Positions 11,091 to 23,945 of a stretch of 64,000 nucleotides of DNA are shown here, piece by piece; the stretch's first letter is position 1; every line of letters starts with the position of its first letter. The position numbers and the translations under genes were made by a program. This DNA is from Macrotrachela quadricornifera (taxonomy: Eukaryota > Rotifera > Eurotatoria > Philodinida > Philodinidae), in NCBI GenBank assembly GCA_022393335.1, contig JAJEKB010021337.1, positions 1,090,195 to 1,154,194 of the forward strand, written 5' to 3'. The notes beneath the pieces are model-generated. The model worked only from the letters and a program-made list of their open reading frames with translations. It searched no databases and had not been told where the DNA came from.

Positions 11091-14000
11091 TTGTTGCTGC
11101 GAGAGATTGGTGGATTGAGTTATCTTTGTATTAGGTTGGAAAAGTTAGGTGAAGAGATGGTTGGCGGAAATTCGCTCGTCACACATGATGGGCGATGCAC
11201 GATATGAATATTGGGTTAATATGGAGATGTGTTTATGCAGTGGATAAGAAAATTAGAATTGCAAACTATATGGTGATCCAATAGTTTCGGTAACTGTAGC
11301 ATAGTCTTTTATGGAGCAATATTTGATCAATCTTTGTTTACTAACTATTAGAAGTCGTTGTTGTGATATTGCATTGGAAGATTGATTGTTTCAATGAAGT
11401 TTTCATATTTTTTTTCCGAAGTAAACATCAAATAGTATATGTACCGTTTTGGTTGTTGCCGATTTTAAATGTTTGTTGCTGATATTGTATCTAGTCTATG
11501 CTAAATACATGTGAACAACAAAGGGTATGGAAGTCTAGTGTAAATTGTGTACGTTTGGTGTAGTTCAGCGTCGTTCTTCGTAGTTTGAGGTTAATAATGG
11601 TAGTTTTTCTATTTACTATTGAAAATATCCCATGATGAAAATTTAACGGATATGAACATGACGAGACAATTTTTGGGATAGCTTTTTTGATCTATAAATT
11701 GAAACTGTTATTATTAGTGACGATAATATTGCTATCAATTATAGAAAGCACTAGATGATATATAATGATTTCGAAGTAACTAATAGGATAACATATATCC
11801 TTAGTTTTGGATAATCTCAAGAATAAATGTCGATTCGAGGACTGTTTTTTCTTGTTGACTGAAGTTTTAACAATGAATTTCATCGAATATTGCGATGGCA
11901 CATCTGAGTTTCTCAGCCACTAAGTGTATCATATAAAATTCTGTCACCGCTTAGAAACGTTTGCAAATTTTCGAGGACCGAAAAAACTATCGAAATTCTA
12001 TCAATAACTAAGGAGATCCATTTAATTTATATTGTTCACTTCGAAAAGCTATTTGAAGAGTGGATGAAAAGGATAAAATGCCTCTGAGAATATCACAACA
12101 ACTATCTGGAATAAATAGTGAAGAGAGATCGATAGGATGTTGTTTTCATAAATAGATATGTGGTTCCGAGAACTTTTGGATCACCCTTTAGCTTTATTTT
12201 TTCCATGTTGATTTAATTTAGATGTTCTGGGGCACTGTGGATAAACATCTAGGCTGGTTCTTTGCTGATAAAATTGGTAAGGTTTGAAATGTTTTCTAAG
12301 GTTAAATAGTAGTAGCAGAGAGCCTGTAATAAATTTACGGAAAGAAGGCTGAAAAGGAATAGTTTACTCTCCAAATTGCGGTGGAAGCACGAGTGGAACA
12401 AATAGATATGTTCTTCGCTCGTTTGTAGATAGAGTTTCTTCCAATTAATTCGCAGTATGAGATTCTCCAGCATCATGAAGCTCTATTGTTAGAGAAAGGA
12501 TCTTCCATTGAAATGGAAATGTATTTTTGCGGGAAACAAAGAAGTTTTAAAGTGCTAGATATATATTTGCTTAGTAATTAATTGATTCATTATCTAAGTT
12601 TGATATAATCAGATTTTGCAATAAATGCCTTTTGGAACGGATAATTCATGTTAAACATGTTCGATACGTTTAATAGGACGAGCTCAGTTGGAAGCTTGGT
12701 TTTTCATATGAATAGAGAAGAAAAATATGACTGCTCTTTCATTCAACAGCTGAAGGCAGCTTTCGTCGAGCATTTGGAATGTTTGTATTTGAAGATAAAA
12801 TATCTTTTCTATTCATATTATCAGCTTGAAAGTTGTTCTGTATCAAAGAAATCTTTTGACATAAACCGGAAATCTTATCAGTGATGGCAAGGGTTGAATT
12901 TTTCAAGGAAATATCTTCGTAATGATATAAAACCATCGGCACTGAATAAAAACTTTGTCTATAAAATTTTCGAAAGCATGTCTTTGGTCGATGATAGGTC
13001 AAACCTTCGCTACATTCCAAAGTTTCTTAAAGGTTGTGCACTAATGCCCAATTTTGCTTTGTTTGGAACTCAGTCGATACAAAAAATATCCGGGATACGC
13101 CACTGTTAGATATCTAATTTATTGTCTTCGCTGGTCATAGAAATAGATGGATGGTTATCAGCCACAGTTCGTCTTCTATAATTGTCATTAAATGCTCTAT
13201 TATTAGGTTAATTAATCTCTGGTTGAATATTTGCATATTATTGCAGGCATGCGAGACCCAGGTTTCTATGCGTTTAGTGTTTCAATTCGTATAACGATTC
13301 ATCTTATTCATGGCATCATGATAAGTTCTGTCACAACTTAGCTTCGTCAAGTCATTATTCAAAATAGTTACAAATTCTCAGTTTAAAGTTATCTGACCTC
13401 TACTGTCTTTATTGTTATTCGTATTCGAATATAGAATCGTAAGCAAACAGTTGTTAGAAGTAAAGTTATACCGTATCACCGAAAATTCGATAGGAATATT
13501 CAGATGAGTGAACTAAATTTCTGCATCAAATAAGACGACTATATTATTTCTATGAGTAATATTACAAAGATGAACCACTTTCATTCAAATGCCAATGTGT
13601 AGATATTGACGGTGACATTATTCGCTTATTCTTGTATCCATGTCGGGTTGCTATAACTAAACTAATTTTGACATGAAATACATTGTTGTCAGAGATCTCA
13701 GAAAGGCTGGAATGTGCAAATCCATTAAGACCTTCCGTCAAAAAATCGAACATTTAGATAAACGCATGAGAAGATAGCCTGAGCTCTGCTCTTTCAGAAA
13801 CAATATAATTTTTGAACTAATACCCATTTTAGGGCAAAATGTTTGATAATTTACGTTAACGTCTTCTTGAAAAATAGTTTTCGTTTCTTCTCGGTTTACT
13901 TTTTCTTTAGCGCGCAACCCAAATTGCTCTGTCGAGACTCATTCAATATATTTATATTTTCTTGTTCGCCAGAGCACGTCAAGATGTCGAGCATGGCGGG

Positions 14001-14673
14001 GCTCTTTTTTAAATTATACTTAATTTGTATTATATATACAACCATTTCTGTAAATTGGTGCTCATTTTTAGCAGGCTTTTTGAGTCATTGAACTTGTTAG
14101 CCATTTTCGTGCACTTCGAAGGTAAGTATTTAAAATAAAAGCCCCATCATGCCCTGCAATTCGAGACGCTCTTTCAAACAGAAAAATTAAATATATTGAA
14201 GGCTTCCGAACAGAGGAAAGTGTGTTGCTAAATGAGTTATTTTTGACCCTCGTTTGGTTCATATCTCTGTCGAACATCACAGAATAGAGCTGAATATTTT
14301 CCTGTTGCGTCTCCACTTCACTTCCTATACGTTCTGAAAATTTTAGGCAATTCGAATGTACTTGACGCTGAAATAGATTTTTGAGAGGGGAGAAGGCTTT
14401 AAGAAATCTAGATGGATATTACATAGTACTTATCTGTGGTCATAGAAAAATTTATATAAGATCATACTAGCCCAGTTGATTTAATCTATAATCTCTCAAA
14501 AAAAAATTGAAATCATAGCTTTTCTTTATGTTATGATTTGTGTTGTAACATCGAGACTATTTTATCTTATTTTCATCGAGTGCGCTCATTTAATGCGGAA
14601 ATAATGTGCATTAATATATAAAAGTCAAAGAACAATTGACTTTCTCGATCCACACAATAAAGATAGGAACCTA
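11091..14673. other. Gene-poor stretch, nothing supported
   Basis: Only short open frames on both strands (for example 12648-12884, 12894-13109 and 12739-13020 minus), without recognisable domains or convincing splice pairs. No clear tandem or inverted repeats were seen. Confidence 0.4.
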
Positions 14674-14980
14674 CACTGAAAACAAAAAAGGTGTTCATCG
14701 AAACCTAATAGGGTTTCGTGAAATAAAAAAAGGTTTCGTGGAAAATGAAGACCCTTTAAAAATGTGTTTTAGATCAAATGCAGCCTTTAGAGGGTTTCGC
14801 AGTTTGAAACGAATTCTAAACCTTTTGAGGGTTTCGTAGAAAAACTACGAAACCTTCAGAAAAGATTGCTTAGCCTTTAACAAGCCTGATGGAAGCATCT
14901 TAGGTTGATACGAAACCCTTAAAAGGGTTTCGATTTCGTTTCAAAAATGGTTTCGGCGAACACCTTTTTTGTTTTCAGTG
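14674..14980. mobile_element. Tc1/mariner-type MITE, TIR CACTGAAAACAAAAAAGGTG, TA target duplication
   Basis: The left end CACTGAAAACAAAAAAGGTGTTC is the exact reverse complement of the right end (ending at 14980). TA dinucleotides flank both ends (14672-14673 and 14981-14982). The 307-bp interior is built from repeats of GGTTTCGTGG and its complement. There is no transposase. TA duplication and this end structure are typical of Tc1/mariner non-autonomous elements. Confidence 0.88.
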
Positions 14981-16895
14981 TAGTTTTCAGAAGCAATGGT
15001 GACCAGGTTTCAACTCGTATTAACACCGCTCAGTAAGAAGAAACGCTTCGTTCATTCCCGCAGGTCATAGAACCTTATTTGTGGAATCGCAAAACTGGTA
15101 ATAGATTTATTTCTTCTTGTTCTGCAGCTATTGAGAAAACAGTCAAACGCGCGGACTAGTTCAATGCAGTGCCAATGATAGGGGTCGAGCAATTCGGATA
15201 ATAAGTACCATAGTGGTCAAAATTTTGTTTCAAGACAAGGCGTTTGATCTTTTTTCTGGACGGAAGAAGAGTCGATGCAGACTGGTTACCGCAGCTCTCA
15301 GCTGGTCGAAATGCATAAAAAAAAGCAAACAAATAAAGAAACCTTTTTTTTGTATATTAGAAATGAAATCAGGGAAACTTCTTCAAATCAGAAAGCTCAA
15401 CACTATTCTAGTTTGTGTTGTCTGATCATTGATGCTGATACGAATACATTTATACTTCTTTGACTCTCTTGTTTATTCTCTTTCACGTAGAGAAGAATCT
15501 TAGCAACATGAATTATTTGCTTGCTAGTATGTCCGCACTTCATTAATTGGTCAGAGAACAATGTGAGAACAAAAGTAATAATTATTCATTGAATGAATAG
15601 ATGAAAGTAGACTTATTCGACTAAACGTAGTGAAACTAGTTGTTATAGATATTATTATCAACAACTGTTACTTGTCATACTCGTAACTACATAGGTTAGA
15701 ATAAACAACATCTGCAAAATTAAAACATCCATCTCAATATCCAATGATGATGACTCTAGATGAGTCGAAAACTCTAGCTATTTTTCTTTTATTTATAACA
15801 ACTAGTTTCACTACGTTTATTTGAATAAATCTTCTTGCATCTATTTATTCAATGAATTATTGAAAATTCCAATATTATTATTATTATCAGTAATTATCTT
15901 AAAAACTTGATCAAAGATAATCGAGGCTGGGGAATCCAAATCTGAGGTCTGTTTTAATTAATTATTAATTATAATTTACTAAGAGCCCAAAAACAGGATT
16001 TCTACGAGGAAGAGCTAATCGGTTTCACAGACGAGCGTTACTTGTCTTTCAATTCTCTCTTGACCATGATTTGGAACAACAAAGCCAAAAGTAATTTATG
16101 AAAAGTAGGTTCGAATAACTTTCCAAAGTAAACGTACCTGCGGTTTTTTCTGGAATTCACCACTATCGTCTCTTTATTTTGGATACTGATATTGGTGAGA
16201 AATGCTGAGCAAGCTTTGAAGCAACCCCAACACATATGTGGAGGTGAGGCTGAACTAAGTTGAAATAATCTGTAATATCATTCGGGTTTGATGTTAAAAC
16301 GAGTTCTATCGACAGTCCGTCGTATTTTTTCTTTCCGCGTGCTCTCTCCTAACCATCATTTACTTCATCGTACAATTGAACGTGAAGATGAGAACTTGGT
16401 CGAATGAACTCTTTTTCGCTCGGATCAAGCGTGGATATCACTTCGACTTCAGAATCTTCTAGAGTGCTAGCACAGTTCATGCTAGTCTCAAGAAACGTCA
16501 GTGAATCAAAATGCTCACCAATGTTACATCTCAAAAACGAAAGCATGGGAGCAAAGTTGCAGCGCAACTACTAAACTGTAAAACACAGGGCCATATGATC
16601 ATTCTCTTTTTCTCTCTCTATCTCGATAACGAAGAATCATTTCATTTTATTCACTTCGTCAGAACTACTAGTGTACATTTAACATTATCGCAACCGAAGA
16701 AAAAGATGAAAATGCATGTTTTTTGGCTGAAAATATGTGCATTATTCTTGATAAGATTTAATTGATTTTAGCCTTAATTTAAAATAGAAGATGTAGTGTT
16801 CCAAAAGATCAGGTAAACCATTACCTGTAGTGAGATGTTCAAATACAGAGAAGTTTTCGAATGTAAGACATAACTTATATTAGTAACTATTGTAG
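14981..16895. other. No supported gene apart from the 15.6 kb element
   Basis: Intergenic sequence upstream of the PARP gene. A candidate tiny first exon for that gene lies at 16835-16862 (ATG TTC AAA..., ending GAA T|GTAAGA). The phase would match, but the intron would be only 33 nt. Confidence 0.35.
15577..15864. mobile_element. Inverted-repeat element with ~73-bp TIRs
   Basis: The left arm (AATAATTATTCATTGAATGA, then ATAGATG.. ACGTAGTGAAACTAGTTGTT) is mirrored by the right arm. The sequence AAACGTAGTGAAACTAGTTG is the same in both arms. There is no ORF. Family not assigned. Confidence 0.75.
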
Positions 16896-19800
16896 GCCAA
16901 TGTGCGTTATGTGAAGAGGATGATTCAGTATCATTACATATAATACATGTTCGAGTTCGTTCAACAGATGGTATATGCAAAGTGGAGACCTCTTGCAAAA
17001 TCTTGATTCGAGATTTAATAGTTATTGTGTGCCAAAAAGCTGGTTTAAATGAGCCACCAGATCATCATTATCTGATATTTGACGAACATGAACTGAATGT
17101 CAATAATACAATTCGAGAATCAGGTCTATTGAATACCACGGAAGCTTCTAATCAAAATTACCCAGAACTGCGATTAAAATTTTTATATCAACTCGAGAAA
17201 TCCACTCATCTTGCCACGCATGTTGTGCTTACTTCACCCGAAAAGCTAGTTTATCGTGAAATTTTTGAGTTACCTGACGCACCAACAAAACAAGATATCA
17301 TACCCGATATTTTAAAGCCATTGGTTGAACAAATTCGCAAACATAAATCACAATCCTCAGCATTCTCGTCAAATTTAATTTCGATGCCCATCTTTACGAA
17401 ACAAACTATTGATGAATTGCCCTCGGTACATATAACCATACCACTGAAACCAAATGAATTCCAGTGGAGAGAATTTTTGCAATACCTAGCCATTGATCTC
17501 GACATTAACAAGAATGATATGTTTTTAATGAATGTTCAAGAGGGAAGCACGAAATATGAAATCAAGTTCAAAGCTGCAATTTCATTGAGCCCACAAAAAA
17601 TGAAAAAAATTGCTGAAAAAATCGGTCTCATCGTTTTACCATCAAGCAAAAGTGCTAGGTTTATTGCTCAACAGAATTTATCAGGCGATATCAAAGAAAT
17701 TCCAAGAATTGAAGCAAAATTGTCCAATTTCTCTGAAAATCAAGTTCCAATCGTATCCAAAAATTTGACGTCCGATGATATCGATGCGGCTCTTGAACTT
17801 ATGCAGCGACCAGCAATTATTGATCCATATATTTGGGAATATCTTAAAGAGAAAAGTCGTAAGATTAGTAGTGCTATTCTTCATGCTTTTCAAAGATCAC
17901 TCATAGAATATGTCATTGAGAGTATGTTACTTGTTCAAAATGAAGAACTTTACGAGAAATACATCAAATGTGCAGTTCATGGTGAAGAAATGGTACTTTT
18001 CCATGGAACTAAGAGTACAAATTTCGACGGCATATTTAATACGAATTTTAAGAATCTACATACGACCGACGCAGGTTGGTATGGTCAAGGAATATATTTC
18101 AGCAGTTCACCCGAATATTGTGCTACCTATGCACAATCATCTGATAGCGGTATTATGTATTTAATATGTAGTCTTGTAAAACTGGGTAACGTATATACTG
18201 TCAAAGATAAGTCCTATGAAGGAAAGCCGATGCATACCAACTCGGACACTCATTATGTAAAAGTCAATTCAGATGGCAATCCAACTAATGCCAACAATTC
18301 CTTTTTCGAGGAATTTGTTATTAAAAAGAGTGACCAAATTCTTCCACTCTACATTGTCGGTCTACGCAAAGTTCATCGCTTTGTCCTTTGGCGTGATGCT
18401 AAAATTACTAGCAGTGAAAACAGTGCTTTGTTCGCAAAAATGAAAGATCGTCACAACTTTAATATTTATGGAAGTGAAACATCAACTGATGCACTCGCTA
18501 TTCTCAAGTGCAAGCTAGATGATCCTAAGATGCAATGTGTGATAGCAACGAATGGATCCGATAAAGGTGAAGACTTTGTACACGGATGCCAAATGGTGCG
18601 GCCATCGGCACCGGTCATTGTCTATTGCATGAATGTTGGTTATCATCGACAGTGGGCGGCAGCGATCAGTAGTGGTAGTACGTCACAAATTCAAGTCACC
18701 GATAACTCAAGCGATGTGTTTCACTTTATCAGTACCGTGTTCAATGGTGAAACAAAACCCAAAAGTTTGGCATACAGTTGCGTCGACAAAACAACAAATG
18801 TAGATGGTTCTTTGTTAAATACACTGGGATCTCTGACATCATCGGATTTGAATCATGCAATAGCTCAAAAAGAAAGTTGGATAGCCACGTTAAAGATTTG
18901 GACTGATTCACAGAGAAGTTCGATGGCATCAATGAGAAAAGAAATTGAAATGAAACTTATAGAAATAGAATCACAAATTAAAGAACTAGCAAAATTAAAA
19001 AAAGTTGCAAATGAATCAACAGAAAGTACCAAAAAGACAGATTTAATAATAGAGAAACAGAAACAGCAAATACAAATACAACAACAGGAGATGCAAACAC
19101 ATAATGAACGAATTACTCTTTTGCAACAGGAAATTGACGATCAAAAAGCACAAATTGAAGTTTGGTTCAAAATTCTACAACAGATGCAACAAGTATCAGT
19201 ACTTAAACTAATTAATGCCTTCGATACTGCACCGTCGGACTTACAGCACAGGCTACGAAATCCACCTGAAGATATACGAACTATTCACACTTCAACAACA
19301 GATTCACCATCAAGCAACACACCAGAAATGCAACCCGGAAATCCAGCACTGATTAACTTTCCACAGATTAGTGGCAATTTAGTCAGACCAGGACAATCTC
19401 TTCCATCTGCAGCAAAAGGTCCAAGCGGAAATGTCACGTTTGCAGTAATAGGACAGCATAGAGGACAAGGTGTTATTGAACCAGTTGTTCTTAGTCCGTT
19501 TGATATTAACAGCTACGGCACATATCAAGTGACCATTTTCGATGAGACTCAACAGAAAAAGATAATGTCAACGTTCATTAAAGTCGTACCAGAATTAAAA
19601 CTATGCGTACCAAAAAAATTTGTTATAAAGGATTCACTGAACAATATTGTGGTTGGAGGAAGAGTCACATTGAATAGACAAGATGGAATAGTTGCTTTTA
19701 CCAGTATCACCGACAGCACAGGTAATGCTTATTATATGCGATAAGGAAATGAAGTACGTACTTACTATTAACTGATTGTCAGAAATGTTCTCGGAACTTA

Positions 19801-21269
19801 TTTCCTACTGCACGAGTAAAATATGCAGTTTCTGCCGCTGTATAACGACCATTTTTAGGATAGTGAATGGTATTTGGTCTACTTTCAATATTATCTTTCT
19901 CGGAGAAGACAAGTTTTTATATCATGGCTGCTTATTTTTCAGAAATATCACATTTCGAGTATCGAACAGTCATAAACTTAGCTACTTGTTAAGGACAACA
20001 CAGTTATTCGTAAGTCCCAAGTTGTGCAGGTTACCATACGCCAGGTAGTCTTCGCTGAATCAAATTATTCAGCTTATTCTCAAGACATTGCACTGACTGA
20101 CTACCACATGTTCACGCTTTTGGAGAAATTTTCTTCTGGTAAGAGTTTGGGCTTCGATGATGTAGCAATAGTAACTGTTGAGAACAACTTGAAAGAACTT
20201 GATTTGGAGCATTTTTCTGCAGGCATACAGAGTTTTTATAATCGCTCGGAACATGTAGACACTAATGAAAGTAAGTACAATCAACATATTCGATTGTAAT
20301 TATTCTGCTGTCGAACAGTGAATGAGTTCCATGAACTTATGGAATAACCTATTATCTTGAAAATAATTCATTACTGCTGCATATTTTACCCGAAAAACAT
20401 TACGTTCATTTGATATTTTAAATTGTTTTTTTGGTGTGCCTTGTTTCTTTCAAAAAAGGTACCGTTCACACGCCTAACACACTTCCTGATGGTACATATG
20501 ATGTTGACATTAACCCTAATGACTCACAATTGAGATCGCTGGCATTCAAAATGATTGTTTTCGAAAATCGACGACCATCAACTGATAATCATTTTGTTGG
20601 ACGAGTTGCAACCAATCCTAATACGATGGAGTTCGTATTGAGATGGGGTGTTGTTCCGAAAGATTTGGATTCACATATGTACGCGTCAAATCGAACGCAC
20701 GTGTATTATCAAATGAAAACAGCTGGCAAAATGTCACTCGATTGTGATGTCACAAGTGGGAACGGTCCAGAAACGATCAAGGTTACCCTTGAACCGGGCG
20801 TGAAATACGTTTATGCCGTTCATAGGTAAGAAAAAAATCTATCCTTTATTTTGCTTCAAGTGGTCAATCAATGGCAAACGAATATAACAGATGAGCAATT
20901 CTAGTGCGAAATCAAGGAAAAAACACTGATTTCAAGTGATTTCATTGATTTCTTCTATTCAAATCAGATTGTTTTCCTTAACCTCGGAGAGCTTTTTTTC
21001 CACAATTTGGTATTTTACAATGTTATTTTATATTTAGATATTCAAAAGATGGAGAACTGACAAAATCTAATGCTACAGTATTAATCAATGGTAATCAACC
21101 ACAACCGGTAGGTACAGCTAGTGTACCAAGAGAAACTCGACCACAAGCAAATTTTTGGATTGTCTGCGTAATCGATGGTACAACAAGAAATATAAAATAC
21201 ATAAATAAATTTGAAGAACATAACAACTATTCGACAAATGAAGTTGGTGAAAAATACTTCAATGCTTAA
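16896..21269 (+). CDS. PARP-domain protein with coiled coil and C-terminal Ig-like/DUF2135-like domains
   Basis: Exons 16896-19721, 20459-20825 and 21038-21269 (stop TAA), with junction phases 1 and 2 that match exactly; about 1,141 residues without the first exon. Order: a Cys-containing N-terminal segment with a ubiquitin-like look; a spacer; a PARP (ADP-ribosyltransferase) catalytic domain; an alpha/beta segment; a coiled coil at about nt 18915-19190; a Ser/Pro linker; Ig-like/CarboxypepD_reg-like strands (GGRVTLN...TDSTG, then LPDGTYDVDI across intron 1); and a DUF2135/YfaP-like end (LRWGVVPKDLDSHMY). The PARP triad looks complete: His of HGT at 18002-18004, Tyr of GIYFSSS at 18095-18097, and a Glu aligned with PARP1 E988 at 18311-18313, so poly- or mono-ADP-ribosylation is plausible. 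The first exon is uncertain. Intron 19722-20458 contains a mariner relic. Likely intracellular; no signal peptide is seen. Confidence 0.88.
20057..20280 (+). pseudogene. Mariner transposase C-terminal relic inside the PARP gene intron
   Basis: The open stretch reads Y-S-A-Y-S-Q-D-I-A-L-T-D-Y-H-M-F, then an L-G-F-D-D-V segment and F-S-A-G-I-Q-S-F-Y-N-R-S-E-H. This follows the mariner pattern YSPDLAPSDYHLF...F..DEE...FY..GI..L..R, including the third catalytic Asp (…TDYH). Only the last ~75 residues remain, without a start or visible TIRs. The relic lies fully within intron 19722-20458, so the host frame is not affected. Confidence 0.75.
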
Positions 21270-21405
21270 TGATTTTCTAGTTTGCCCAAGTTAGTACAGC
21301 TTGCTCTACATACAACTGTCTTCATTCATAAAAGAAACTAACATACTTACATTGTATTAATTTCTTTCAATTGTGAGATTACTACTGTAGTATTGTTCTT
21401 TCGGA

Positions 21406-21430
21406 AATAAATGTTTAAGAATTGAATAAA
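21406..21430 (+). terminator. Polyadenylation signals of the PARP gene
   Basis: AATAAA at 21406-21411 and again at 21425-21430, about 140-160 nt after the stop codon. Position and doubling fit a 3' end, though AATAAA is common in AT-rich DNA. Confidence 0.5.
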
Positions 21431-22368
21431 GAATGATATTCTCATCTCTCTTTCTGTTTCACGTTAAATCACAATCTAATTTTAGCTTTGGTCCAGCATC
21501 AAAACTAAGTGTCTAAATGATATCAGAATCACCCACTGGCTCTTATAAGCAAGCATATACTGAATTCAAACTCATCAAATCGCTTGATTTTATGCAAGAT
21601 TCTTTAATCTTATTTAAAATATAATTATATACAAGATAACGCTCGTCGAGGCTGACGCGCTTAACCCTCGACTGAATTTTTATCCTCAAGTTGATACTTC
21701 TGTCTTCCTGAAACAACTCGTTATAACCCTATTTTGATATTTTATTGGTATTTTTTTCCTCTATAAATTCGGCTCTAACTTTAAAAGTGTGATTAGTATT
21801 AGAATTAACCATGTTATGAAATAAATATATTGCGGTAGTAATGTTGAGCATCAGAATAATATAAATAATACCGTTTATTCTAATTTAATCAATCGTTGAC
21901 CCAAAATTAATAGTTCAGTACAATATTATGCGAGAAAATCATATTTGAAAGAAGTATCCCTTACAACCGAGAAAAATATTCAGATATATAATTTTTCTCT
22001 TTATTTTATGGTAGCAACAGCGTTACCATGTGCTTTTTATTTATTTTGTATCGCTTTAATATTGGCAATTTATAACAGAGTATACAGATGAATTAGAGTG
22101 TTTAACTCGAATGATGGGAAATGAAAGTGCTCTTGATATCATTTCCAGTTGTACTATTCATGAATATATCTTTAAATAAAGTAATATACAATTTAAATTT
22201 TATTGCTCTGCAGCAAAGCCGAAAACTATCCGAATTATTTTATAACTAAGAAGATTTATTCTAGCATTTTCATAACCAACTAAATAACAAAAAGTTTATT
22301 TTATACATCGTTTAAAAATGAATATAGAAAGAACTAATATCTATCAAATAGCATGCACAACATTATCA
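21431..22368. other. No supported gene
   Basis: AT-rich intergenic sequence with no open frame above background and no repeat structure noticed. Confidence 0.4.
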
Positions 22369-22562
22369 ATAAATATTAGTATACCTTGAAACTTTCAGAC
22401 AAAACGAATGTATCCTTATCGAGATAATGAGTTTTTAAAAAACGACTCATTCACGCACGATTATAAAATTTATCATGGAAAAAAGTCGTTTTTTAAAAAC
22501 TCATTATCTCGATAAGGGTACATTCGTTTTGTCTGAAAGTTTCAGGGTATACTAATATTTAT
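22369..22562. mobile_element. Near-perfect foldback MITE (~194 bp)
   Basis: The left arm ATAAATATTAGTATACC.TGAAACTTTCAG... through ..GATAATGAGTTTTTAAAAAA is repeated in reverse complement on the right with only a few mismatches over about 75 nt, separated by a ~40-nt loop. The transcript would form a long hairpin. The few mismatches suggest recent insertion or gene conversion. Confidence 0.88.
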
Positions 22563-23389
22563 AAGATCTCTTTATGGACATAATTACAGATCTAAATTCA
22601 CTCATTTAGAAGTGCTGTCGACAAGGTGCCATAGGTCGAAAAACCAGTAAAATGGTCATAATTCCATCCCAAAGTAATATGGGGATGAATCAACTGAGGG
22701 TACTTCACTACTCATTGGGGTGTACAAGATAGAAGTAGTCTGAATCCAAAAGCTTTTTACCACCTAAAAAGACTCGCTCGTCAGTTAAAATTACGTGGTC
22801 TACAGAAATTCTATCTTAATCATCCCAGCCGATATGAGTTTAAAACTTCGACAACCTAACTCACTCGAAGATAGATAGCTACAATATATGTTCGCCTGAT
22901 ACTTTCGTCTCGAAAGACCTAGGCTTAGCTGTAATATCCATTTCCACAACATATAATTACGGTTCACAAAATTATATAAGCTCGGACTAGCTCGATGCGT
23001 CTAAGTTCAGGAAGTCGATGGGTTTACTTACCACTCTAGAAGAATCTGATTAGGTCGAGGTTCACGGATCTAGACACGGGATTGGCGAACTGCATAGCCC
23101 AAAAGGATCTAATTGCTCGAATGTTCGAGGGCCAAAAAACACGATTGGCTGATTCTGTAGCCTAAAAGATTCTGATCAGTTCAAAATTAGGGTGCAGCGA
23201 TCGCTGACCTATGGGACCGTGTTGAAAATGATCGCAGTGATTATTCTGTAGATAGATAATTTTACGTTATTGTACTGTCCTTTAACGTTTGACCTTACAC
23301 CCGACGTCAATCAAACAAGCAAACAAATTATAACTTTTTATGTGACACTCCCTTCAGTCAGCGAAATCCGTTGAAAATTTTGATAAAAT
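22563..23389. other. No supported gene
   Basis: Gene-free sequence with scattered short similar phrases (TCTGATTAGGTCGAGG.., TCTGATCAGTTCAAAA..) suggesting an old degenerate tandem repeat at about 23030-23200. Confidence 0.35.
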
Positions 23390-23945
23390 AATAATATCAT
23401 TCCATTCCTTGACCGCAAGGACCTTTAGTGACACTTTATTAAAAGTCATTGATTTCTTAGAAAAAACCTTTTATGACCTAAAAAAATCATTTGGAAATCT
23501 TGAAAAACTAATAATGCCATTCAATTTCTTGGCCCCGACAGCTTTTGGTCAAACTTTATAAGTAAAGAAAACTATTTTGTAAAAAACCTGTCCTTTGTGT
23601 AAAAAAATTAATCTGAAAAAAATTTTAAGAAACTGACATCACCAATCTATTCCTCTACTCTGATGTTCTTTGATCAAACTTTCTAAAAAAAATTTTTTTC
23701 CTAAAAAAGCCATTGTTTTAGCAAAAAAAATTACTTAGAAAAATTTCAAAAGACTAGTGCCAGATTCGGATTTCAGTACCCCTAGAACCTTTGGTCAAAC
23801 TTTATAGAAAATAATTTTTTTCGTAAAAAACAAAACCCTTTGTGTGAAAAAATTAATCTCAAAAGAATTTTACAAAACATTCTTGATTCGGATTCCCCGA
23901 GCCCGAAAACCTTTGATCAAACTTTGTAATAGTACCTTAAAGCCT
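23390..23945. repeat. Degenerate tandem array, ~120-bp unit, about five copies
   Basis: A phrase like ACCTTTGGTCAAACTTTAT followed by an A/T-rich tract recurs near 23417, 23532, 23653, 23782 and 23900 (spacing 115-129 bp). Each copy is preceded by a CGATTCCCCGACCCCGA-like phrase. Isolated copies occur at 24740-24800 and 4050-4190. Confidence 0.7.

Noticed and set aside
12648..13109. Two adjacent plus-strand open frames as a gene
   Set aside because: No domain, no consistent splice link, and comparable open frames on the opposite strand.
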